From: Maribacter sp.
Lineage (GTDB): Bacteria > Bacteroidota > Bacteroidia > Flavobacteriales > Flavobacteriaceae
Assembly (NCBI GenBank): GCA_030730545.1
Contig: JANQUX010000456.1
Span: forward strand, 1 to 15,410
Length of the DNA stretch: 15,410 bases
Direction of reading: 5' to 3'
Below, piece by piece: positions 1 to 6,245 of the stretch. Under the pieces are notes generated by a model. That model worked only from the letters and a program-made list of their open reading frames with translations. It made no database searches and was not told the origin of the DNA. Each line of letters starts with the position of its first letter. Positions within the stretch are counted from its first letter, which is position 1. The translations under genes and the position numbers were made by a program.

Positions 1-32
1 TGTCAATACACTCCTCTTTGCTTAAAATTTTA

Positions 33-40
33 TAATTTTG
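33..40 (+). promoter_or_regulatory. Bacteroidota-type -7 promoter element for ileS
   Basis: The bases TAATTTTG match the Bacteroidota sigma-factor -7 consensus TAnnTTTG and end 34 nt before the ileS ATG, leaving a short 5' leader. A TTTG at 17-20 is only 12 bp upstream, too close for the usual 17-23 bp spacing to a -33 element, so only the -7 half is supported. No riboswitch or leader structure fits in the 74 nt available. Confidence 0.55.
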
Positions 41-74
41 CAGCCTTTAAAATCCAGTACTATAAGCATTTTGT

Positions 75-3000
75 ATGAAGTTCACAGAATATCAAGGATT
101 GAATTTACCAAAGGTCGCAGAAGAAATACTTGACTACTGGTCAAAGAATGCCATTTTTGAAAAAAGTATATCTACTCGAGAGGGTAAAGAGAGTTATGTA
201 TTCTATGAAGGTCCGCCTTCAGCGAACGGTATGCCCGGTATTCACCATGTAATGGCACGAACCATTAAAGATATCTTCCCTAGGTATAAAACCATGAAGG
301 GGTTTCAAGTAAAGCGTAAAGCTGGTTGGGATACTCATGGTCTTCCTATTGAGTTGGGTGTCGAAAAAGAATTAGGTATTACAAAAGAAGATATCGGGGT
401 TAAAATTTCGGTAGAAGAATATAATGCGGCTTGTAAAAAGGCGGTAATGCGATATACCGATGTTTGGAATGCTATGACCAAACAAGTTGGCTATTGGGTA
501 GATATGGAAGATCCGTACATTACCTATAAGTCCAAATACATGGAAACTGTTTGGTGGTTGTTAAAACAGATATATTCAAAAGATTTAATATATAAGGGTT
601 ATACCATACAGCCATATTCTCCAAAAGCGGGTACTGGTTTAAGCTCTCATGAGCTAAATCAACCAGGCACCTACCAAGATGTTACAGATACTACGGTAAC
701 TGCACAATTTAAAGCTGTCGAAGAAACATTGCCAGATTTTTTACAGAACGAAGGCACCGTTTATTTTTTAGCTTGGACGACCACCCCTTGGACATTACCT
801 TCGAATACTGCATTGACAGTAGGGTCAAGAATAGATTATGTTTTAGTAGAATCATATAACCAATACACGTTTGAACCTATGAATGTTATACTTGCCAAGA
901 ATTTGGTAGGCAAACAATTCTCGGGTAAATTCAAAGAAGTATCAGAAAAGGCTGAGTTATTAGAATACAAGTCTGGTGATAAGAAAATTCCTTTCTACGT
1001 CGTAAAAGAATTTAAAGGAAAAGATTTATTGGGTATTAGGTACGAGCAGTTATTAGATTATGTATTGCCTTATGAAAATGCAGAAAACGCATTTAGAATA
1101 ATTGCTGGTGATTTCGTTACCACCGAAGATGGTACAGGTATTGTACACACCGCACCTACTTTTGGTGCAGATGATGCTTTTGTAGCCAAACAAGCAGTAC
1201 CAGAAATACCACCAATGTTGGTATTGGATGAAAATGCAAACTTGGTTCCATTAGTCGATTTACAAGGTAAGTTTAGACCAGAGTTAAAAGAGTTAGGTGG
1301 TAAATATGTAAAGAACGAATATTACGAAGATGGTGAAGTGCCTGAGCGTTCTGTAGATGTAGAAATTGCCATTAAATTAAAAGAAGAAAATAAAGCCTTT
1401 AAGGTAGAGAAGTATGTGCACAGTTACCCAAACTGCTGGCGTACAGATAAGCCTATTCTGTATTATCCGTTAGATTCTTGGTTTATTAAAGTAACCGATG
1501 TTAAGGATAGAATGTTTGAGTTGAACCAAACAATTAACTGGAAACCAAAAGCAACTGGTGAAGGTAGATTCGGTAATTGGTTGGCGAATGCAAATGACTG
1601 GAATCTTTCTAGGTCTCGTTATTGGGGAATTCCATTACCAATCTGGAGAACAGAAGATGGTAAAGAAGAGATAATAATAGGATCGGTTGCAGAGCTAAAG
1701 TCAGAAATGGCAAAGGCGGTTAAAGCGGGAGTTTTAGAAAAAGATATCTATGCAGATTTCGTAGTCGACGATATGTCTGATGCGAACTACGACAAAATAG
1801 ATTTACATAAGAATATAGTTGATCAGATTGTATTAGTATCAGCATCGGGTAAGCCGATGAAACGAGAGAGCGATTTAATCGATGTTTGGTTCGATAGTGG
1901 TTCTATGCCTTATGCACAGTGGCATTATCCTTTTGAGAATAAAGATTTAATTGATGAAGGAAAAACCTTTCCGGCAGATTTTATAGCTGAAGGTGTTGAT
2001 CAGACCCGTGGTTGGTTTTACACATTACATGCTATTTCAACCATGGTATTCGATTCTGTCGCGTATAAGAATGTAGTTTCAAACGGACTGGTTTTAGACA
2101 AAGAAGGTAAGAAAATGTCTAAGCGATTAGGCAATGCTGCAGATCCTTTCGAAACTATGAACGAACATGGTGCAGATGCTACAAGATGGTATATGATCAG
2201 TAATGCCAATCCTTGGGATAACTTAAAGTTCGATACCGAAGGCATTGCTGAGGTTAAGCGAAAGTTCTTCGGCACCTTATATAATACCTATTCATTTTTT
2301 GGACTGTATGCTAACTTAGACAAGTTTACCTATGCCGAAGCAGATGTGCCGATGGCTGAACGTACAGAGATAGACCGTTGGATCATCTCAGAATTAAATA
2401 CATTGATTAAGACGGTAGACACGGCTTACGATGAGTATGAGCCTACACGTGCTGCTAGAGCAATATCTGACTTTGTTCAAGAAAATTTAAGTAACTGGTA
2501 CGTACGTTTATGTAGAAGACGTTTTTGGAAAGGCGAGTATGCCCAAGATAAAATCGCGGCATACCAAACGCTATACACCTGTTTAGACGTTGTTTCTAAA
2601 TTATCGGCGCCTATTGCTCCTTTTTTCATGGATCAATTGTATTTAGATTTGAACAGGGCAACGGTAAAAGATGGTTTTGAAAGTGTGCATTTAGCAGACT
2701 TTCCGGTGGCAGATGAGTCGCTAATCGATCAAAGCTTAGAAGTTAAAATGCAGAAAGCGCAGATTATTTCTTCTTTAGTATTATCTATTCGTCAAAAAGA
2801 GAAAATAAAGGTGCGTCAACCTTTACAGAAAATAATGATTCCCGTTTTAGATGATAAGGACAGAGAAGAAATTGAAGCGGTATCAGAATTAATTAAATCT
2901 GAAGTTAACGTTAAGGAAATTCAGCTGTTAGATGATGCCTCTGGTATCTTGGTAAAACGTATAAAGCCTAATTTCAAGACATTAGGTCCGAAGTTTGGTA

Positions 3001-3473
3001 AAGAAATGAAGCAAATTGCTCAAGTTGTCAATGGTTTCGACCAGAATGATATCCAAAAAATTGAGCAGGATGGCGAATTATCGATACAGATAGAAAATAA
3101 AAGTATTACTTTACAGTTACAAGATGTAGAGATTTCCTCTCAAGATATTGAGGGTTGGATGGTTGCAACTTCTGGTAAATTAACTGTTGCTTTAGATGTA
3201 ACAATTAATGAGGAGTTGAGAAATGAAGGTGTTGCAAGAGAATTAGTCAATAGAATTCAGAATATTAGAAAAGATTCAGGATTTGAAGTGACAGATAAAA
3301 TTGCAATTCAAATATTGAAAGATGGTTTTGTTGAAGTAGCTGTTAAAAATAATATTGAGTATATTAAAACAGAGACCTTAACGGCAGAATTAAATTTTGT
3401 TGAAAAATTGGATAAAGGCATAGAAATTGCTTTTGACGAGGTGAACACTAAATTGTTTATTAAAAAATATTAA
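75..3473 (+). CDS. ileS: Isoleucyl-tRNA synthetase, eukaryote-like (IleRS2) type with a GIHH signature
   Basis: This cytoplasmic class Ia enzyme charges tRNA-Ile with isoleucine. The protein is 1132 aa, longer than the roughly 940 aa of E. coli IleRS and typical of the IleRS2 clade. The ATP-site signature lies in PPSANGMPGIHH (residues 47-58). The motif normally written HxGH reads G55-I56-H57-H58, so the first and third positions are swapped. The second signature is KMSKR (680-684). The CP1 editing domain is visible through a T-rich AWTTTPWTLPSN stretch and a later GTGIVHTAPTFGADD stretch. An anticodon-binding domain and long C-terminal region follow, without the Cys4 zinc site of type 1 enzymes. 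The ATG at 75 gives the expected N-terminus, 34 nt after a -7 element. The next gene begins 3 nt after the stop, so the two are probably cotranscribed. In known IleRS2 enzymes this swapped signature goes with extreme mupirocin resistance; resistance here is inferred. Confidence 0.98.
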   Translation: MKFTEYQGLNLPKVAEEILDYWSKNAIFEKSISTREGKESYVFYEGPPSANGMPGIHHVMARTIKDIFPRYKTMKGFQVKRKAGWDTHGLPIELGVEKELGITKEDIGVKISVEEYNAACKKAVMRYTDVWNAMTKQVGYWVDMEDPYITYKSKYMETVWWLLKQIYSKDLIYKGYTIQPYSPKAGTGLSSHELNQPGTYQDVTDTTVTAQFKAVEETLPDFLQNEGTVYFLAWTTTPWTLPSNTALTVGSRIDYVLVESYNQYTFEPMNVILAKNLVGKQFSGKFKEVSEKAELLEYKSGDKKIPFYVVKEFKGKDLLGIRYEQLLDYVLPYENAENAFRIIAGDFVTTEDGTGIVHTAPTFGADDAFVAKQAVPEIPPMLVLDENANLVPLVDLQGKFRPELKELGGKYVKNEYYEDGEVPERSVDVEIAIKLKEENKAFKVEKYVHSYPNCWRTDKPILYYPLDSWFIKVTDVKDRMFELNQTINWKPKATGEGRFGNWLANANDWNLSRSRYWGIPLPIWRTEDGKEEIIIGSVAELKSEMAKAVKAGVLEKDIYADFVVDDMSDANYDKIDLHKNIVDQIVLVSASGKPMKRESDLIDVWFDSGSMPYAQWHYPFENKDLIDEGKTFPADFIAEGVDQTRGWFYTLHAISTMVFDSVAYKNVVSNGLVLDKEGKKMSKRLGNAADPFETMNEHGADATRWYMISNANPWDNLKFDTEGIAEVKRKFFGTLYNTYSFFGLYANLDKFTYAEADVPMAERTEIDRWIISELNTLIKTVDTAYDEYEPTRAARAISDFVQENLSNWYVRLCRRRFWKGEYAQDKIAAYQTLYTCLDVVSKLSAPIAPFFMDQLYLDLNRATVKDGFESVHLADFPVADESLIDQSLEVKMQKAQIISSLVLSIRQKEKIKVRQPLQKIMIPVLDDKDREEIEAVSELIKSEVNVKEIQLLDDASGILVKRIKPNFKTLGPKFGKEMKQIAQVVNGFDQNDIQKIEQDGELSIQIENKSITLQLQDVEISSQDIEGWMVATSGKLTVALDVTINEELRNEGVARELVNRIQNIRKDSGFEVTDKIAIQILKDGFVEVAVKNNIEYIKTETLTAELNFVEKLDKGIEIAFDEVNTKLFIKKY

Positions 3474-3476
3474 AAG

Positions 3477-3860
3477 ATGGCAGAAGATTTAAAAGTAAGA
3501 TATCCTGACAAAGATTTGGCAGAATTCAAAATATTGATAGAAGATAAAATAGAGAAGGCAAAAAATCATTTAGAGCTTTTAAAAAGTGCTTATATGAATG
3601 ATGGTAATAATGGTACCGATGATACTTCGCCTACCTTTAAGGCTTTTGAAGAAGGTTCTGAAACAATGAGTAAAGAAGCTAATACGCAATTAGCTATTAG
3701 GCAAGAGAAATTTATTCGTGACCTAAAGAATGCGATGTTACGTATTGAAAATAAAACATATGGCATTTGTCGTGTAACAGGAAAACTAATCAATAAAGAG
3801 CGGTTAAAACTTGTACCGCACGCCACGCTTAGTATTGAAGCTAAGAATATGCAATCATAA
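3477..3860 (+). CDS. TraR/DksA-family regulator with a degenerate zinc finger
   Basis: This 127-aa protein resembles DksA, which binds in the RNA polymerase secondary channel and works with ppGpp to adjust transcription initiation. A helical, probably coiled-coil region (about 12-92) precedes a C-terminal domain that aligns without gaps to the DksA zinc finger (YGxCxxCG...RL...P...CxxC). Only C98 is retained; the other three zinc positions are T101, S119 and A122. The fold is therefore probably zinc-independent, as known for Pseudomonas aeruginosa DksA2. The acidic stretch near 48-62 (DDTSPTFKAFEEG) may be the coiled-coil tip, but it does not match the DxxDxA tip of E. coli DksA, so the regulatory activity is uncertain. 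The gene sits 3 nt after ileS and just before a terminator, so it is probably cotranscribed with ileS. Confidence 0.88.
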   Translation: MAEDLKVRYPDKDLAEFKILIEDKIEKAKNHLELLKSAYMNDGNNGTDDTSPTFKAFEEGSETMSKEANTQLAIRQEKFIRDLKNAMLRIENKTYGICRVTGKLINKERLKLVPHATLSIEAKNMQS

Positions 3861-3862
3861 TT

Positions 3863-3888
3863 AAAACGCCTTTAGGGGCGTTTTTTAA
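3863..3888 (+). terminator. Intrinsic terminator of the ileS-DksA-like operon
   Basis: A perfect 8-bp stem pairs AAAACGCC (3863-3870) with GGCGTTTT (3877-3884) around a 6-nt loop. The run of Ts begins inside the 3' arm and continues to 3886. It starts 2 nt after the DksA-like stop codon. The A-rich 5' side could allow weak termination in the other direction too. Confidence 0.88.
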
Positions 3889-3899
3889 TAGGTACTACT

Positions 3900-4520
3900 T
3901 TGAAAAGATTTTCCCTCTATTTTTTATTGTTACTTTCTTTAGGGCTTAGTGCTCAAAAGAAGATGTATAATAAGATTTTGGCGGCACATATTGGTCTTAT
4001 TCAAGTAGATGCTACCAATTGTTTCATAGTAGAGGTGCAGACTAATAAGGGTAATGAAATTACTATTGAAGCAGAGATGGAAGGTGAGTATAGTCAAGAT
4101 TTAGATTTAAAAGTCTCAATTAATGGTACTACCCTTATTGTCGAAACCGGCTTTTCTCCGAGTTTCGAAAACCCGAATGATAAACTAAGTGCGCATAAAG
4201 TAGTTTCGATTTTATTGAAATTAAATATTCCACAATATAAGCAACTAGAAATTTTCGGCACCAATTCTAGAGTGGTAGTTGAAGGTGTTTTTAAAGAATT
4301 GAATATCTCTTTATCAGATGGTGCTTGTGTGTTAAACAAAGTAGAAGCAAACGCTAAAGTAAAATCGCAAAGTGGTCATATTGAAGTAATTTCTGGCGGA
4401 GCTCAAATTTCCGCTGAAAGTAAATATGGTACGGTATCTTCCAATACAATACCCTACGGTAATTCAATTTTTAAATTACAAACGGTTACCGGTAATATAG
4501 ATCTTAGTAAAACCGAATAA
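3900..4520 (+). CDS. Exported beta-rich protein of unknown function (TTG start)
   Basis: I do not recognise a defined family. The 206-aa product begins with a clear signal peptide: a basic n-region (MKRF), a hydrophobic core (about 5-17) and a likely cut near LSA|QK at residue 18/19. It is therefore periplasmic or surface exposed. The rest is rich in short alternating strands separated by G/N/S turns, especially 115-206 (for example LEIFG, GVFKELNISLSDG, SQSGHIEVISGG, TVTGNIDLS). This spacing resembles the beta-helix DUF4097 or GIN-type putative adhesin domains, which is a suggestion only. The start is TTG; the first in-frame ATG (M22) would delete the signal peptide, so TTG is preferred. Translation starts only 11 nt after the upstream terminator, leaving little room for a separate promoter; expression may depend on readthrough. 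lspA follows 33 nt later. Confidence 0.8.
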   Translation: MKRFSLYFLLLLSLGLSAQKKMYNKILAAHIGLIQVDATNCFIVEVQTNKGNEITIEAEMEGEYSQDLDLKVSINGTTLIVETGFSPSFENPNDKLSAHKVVSILLKLNIPQYKQLEIFGTNSRVVVEGVFKELNISLSDGACVLNKVEANAKVKSQSGHIEVISGGAQISAESKYGTVSSNTIPYGNSIFKLQTVTGNIDLSKTE

Positions 4521-4526
4521 TATTTA

Positions 4527-4534
4527 TATTTTTG
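4527..4534 (+). promoter_or_regulatory. Bacteroidota-type -7 promoter element for lspA
   Basis: TATTTTTG is a full match to TAnnTTTG and lies 19 nt before the lspA ATG, just after the stop of the upstream gene. No convincing TTG -33 element is visible 17-23 bp upstream, where the sequence is AT-rich. It suggests that lspA can be transcribed on its own. Confidence 0.5.
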
Positions 4535-4553
4535 CGCTCATTGATGAAAGCCC

Positions 4554-5201
4554 ATGAACATTAAAAAATCTGTACTATTTATTCTATTGATATTAATTAT
4601 TGATCAATGGAGTAAAATTTATATAAAGACCAATTTTGTATTGGGTGAATCTGTTGAGGTATTTAACTGGTTCAAAATTCTATTTATTGAAAATGAAGGT
4701 GCTGCCTGGGGTGCAAAGCTTAGTGATGTATTGCCAATCTCAGATAACATCGGAAAATTAGTATTGACTATCTTTCGATTATTTGCCATATTCGGTATTG
4801 GTTATTGGCTTTTTGATGTCATTAAGAAAAAAGCATCTAACACATTAATTTGGGCGGTTTCATTGATATTTGCTGGGGCTTTAGGTAATATTTTAGACTC
4901 TGTTTTTTATGGTGCTATATTTAATGAAAGCTATAATGAGGTCGCGACCCTATTTTCTGATGAACCTTATGGTAAGTTGTTTTATGGTAAAGTAGTAGAT
5001 ATGCTGTATTTTCCTATGGTAGATTCTACGTGGCCCACTTGGATGCCTATGGTAGGAGGTCAAAATTTTAGATTCTTTGAACCTGTTTTTAATATTGCCG
5101 ATACCGCTATAAGTACTGGCGTAGGTATATTATTAGTATTTAATAAAAGAGCATTTAATAAAGAAGAAGAGATGCCAGTTCAAGAAACTGGAATCATTTA
5201 A
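4554..5201 (+). CDS. lspA: Lipoprotein signal peptidase (signal peptidase II), enlarged form
   Basis: This inner-membrane aspartic protease cuts the signal peptide of diacylglyceryl-modified prolipoproteins. Family landmarks appear in order: IDQWSK (16-21), NEGAAWG (47-53), GNILDS with catalytic D115, VVDML (147-151), and FNIADTAIS with catalytic D183. Four hydrophobic segments are apparent (about 5-17, 67-90, 97-115 and 180-197). At 215 aa it is longer than the usual 160-170 aa. The extra length is mainly a roughly 68-residue stretch between the two catalytic Asp residues, containing many aromatic and acidic residues (119-176). GNILDS also replaces the common GNxxDR. The substrates would include the lipoprotein peptidase encoded at 12427-13722. 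It is convergent with the folate gene, with 2 nt between the stops. Confidence 0.95.
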   Translation: MNIKKSVLFILLILIIDQWSKIYIKTNFVLGESVEVFNWFKILFIENEGAAWGAKLSDVLPISDNIGKLVLTIFRLFAIFGIGYWLFDVIKKKASNTLIWAVSLIFAGALGNILDSVFYGAIFNESYNEVATLFSDEPYGKLFYGKVVDMLYFPMVDSTWPTWMPMVGGQNFRFFEPVFNIADTAISTGVGILLVFNKRAFNKEEEMPVQETGII

Positions 5202-5203
5202 GA

Positions 5204-5773
5204 TCAAGACGTTTTAAAAGAATAGGTTTTTTGAGGTGTAATGCAGTAGTCTAAAGGTATATCTGTGGTGTCAATATCATCTATAGAATCTTCAGCTTCA
5301 AAAAAAGATAATCCTATTTTTATAACATCTGATCTGCATTGATTTAAAAAGCGGTCGTAGTAACCTTTTCCGTATCCTATTCTGTGTCCTGTTTCATCAA
5401 AAGCTAAAAGGGGAACGAATACCACATCTAATTTATTGGGTTCAATAGTAATACCGTCGACAGGCTCTGGTATATTTAGGCTATTTGTAGTGAATCTTGT
5501 GTTGTCGGTAAGTAGAAAATGTTCTAATTCGGTCGGAGACTTAATTTTCGGAACTATTACATTCTTATCTAGACCAAGAAGTATGGAGATAATACCTTCA
5601 GTATTTATCTCGGCTTTTTGTTCAATCGGTAAAAAAATGTGGAAATATGAATTACTCCATATTGGCAATTGCAAAACTGAATTAGCAATTGCAATACTTT
5701 GAGAAGATAATTGAGAGGGTGTTAGGGAACTACGTAATTTTGAATATTTTGAGCGTAAATCTTTCTTCAGCAT
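5204..5773 (-). CDS. fau: 5-formyltetrahydrofolate cyclo-ligase
   Basis: This cytoplasmic enzyme uses ATP to convert 5-formyl-THF to 5,10-methenyl-THF, returning a dead-end folate to one-carbon metabolism. It is 189 aa, a normal length. The N-terminus has the expected basic residues (K3, K4, R7). The family signature is VPLLAFDETGHRIGYGKGYY (120-139) followed by DR, containing the nucleotide-binding GYGKGYYDR loop. The C-terminal DYCITPQK segment (175-182) corresponds to the conserved D-x-(V/I)-(V/I)-T motif. The ATG at 5773 gives a full-length N-terminus. A 28-codon ORF ends 33 nt upstream on the same strand, so the two may share a transcript whose promoter lies beyond 5893. No terminator fits in the 2-nt gap to lspA; termination must occur inside the opposing gene or by another mechanism. 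Confidence 0.95.
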   Translation of the reverse strand: MLKKDLRSKYSKLRSSLTPSQLSSQSIAIANSVLQLPIWSNSYFHIFLPIEQKAEINTEGIISILLGLDKNVIVPKIKSPTELEHFLLTDNTRFTTNSLNIPEPVDGITIEPNKLDVVFVPLLAFDETGHRIGYGKGYYDRFLNQCRSDVIKIGLSFFEAEDSIDDIDTTDIPLDYCITPQKTYSFKTS

Positions 5774-5806
5774 AGTGAAGTGATTTTAGCACAATTATAT
5801 TTCAAT

Positions 5807-5893
5807 TTATTCTTTACCTGCAACAGCAAAAAATACCTTGAAAAATAACATTAAAATAAGGTAAGTTCCTAAAGTGATGATATAACTATCCAT
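5807..5893 (-). CDS. Candidate 28-aa single-span membrane peptide
   Basis: An ATG ORF of 28 codons plus TAA reads MDSYIITLGTYLILMLFFKV followed by FFAVAGKE. Nearly all of it is one hydrophobic stretch (about residues 5-25) broken by a single Lys, with charged ends (D2 and K27-E28), as in small inner-membrane peptides. The ATG follows an A/T-rich leader with no Shine-Dalgarno, which is normal in Bacteroidota. It lies 33 nt upstream of the folate cyclo-ligase start on the same strand, consistent with cotranscription. I know of no family to assign it to. Short hydrophobic ORFs can arise by chance in AT-rich DNA, so this call rests on the amino-acid pattern and gene context. Confidence 0.5.
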   Translation of the reverse strand: MDSYIITLGTYLILMLFFKVFFAVAGKE

Positions 5894-6245
5894 AATATTT
5901 TTTTTGTAAATGAGCCAATAATTATTGTTGTTGTGTTAAAAATAGGTAAAATAATTAATATAACATCTTTGAAGTGCACTTTTTTCTCGGTGAAATGCAC
6001 TTTTTTATTAAAAAATTAACAGTTTCATTCATATAACGAAACATATAATTAATTAATTGTCTGAAAATCAAAGATTTAAAATACGTATATATTTTAAATT
6101 TATTAATCCGATAATTTAAGTATGATAAAAATATTAAGTGTTAAAATATCAAATTGATAATTGCCCAAAAATGGTAGTAAGTAGAATTAACGCAAATGGT
6201 ATAAGATGAATGGGCTTTTATAGACTAAATTAGTGGTGATAAATT
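5894..6245. other. AT-rich intergenic region upstream of uvrC
   Basis: Between the 28-codon ORF and uvrC lie 352 nt of strongly AT-rich DNA that must hold the divergent control regions for the minus-strand folate gene and for uvrC. I find no exact TAnnTTTG element on either strand close to these genes. The only ordered structure is the two-copy repeat at 5971-6006. ORFs here are under 30 codons with no convincing protein pattern. Confidence 0.6.
5971..6006. repeat. Two-copy 15-bp repeat at 21-bp spacing, hairpin-forming
   Basis: GAAGTGCACTTTTTT (5971-5985) recurs as GAAATGCACTTTTTT (5992-6006), with one mismatch and start points exactly 21 bp apart, about two helical turns. The first copy contains the perfect palindrome AAGTGCACTT (5972-5981). 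The copies can also pair: AAGTGCA (5972-5978) with TGCACTT (5996-6002), with an inner TTTC/GAAA helix (5983-5986 with 5992-5995), followed on the + strand by further Ts. It could be a paired operator, a terminator-like hairpin or chance. The sequence alone does not decide. Confidence 0.55.

Noticed and set aside
17..20. TTTG as a -33 element for ileS
   Set aside because: It is only 12 bp from the -7 element, outside the usual 17-23 bp spacing for Bacteroidota promoters.
5436..5702. 88-codon + strand ORF opposite the folate cyclo-ligase
   Set aside because: It lies entirely antisense to a gene with clear family motifs and shows no protein features of its own.
5955..6044. Minus-strand ORF of 29 codons across the 21-bp repeat
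   Set aside because: Its composition follows the DNA repeat (the KKC motif appears twice), it has no membrane span or recognisable pattern, and no promoter is visible.
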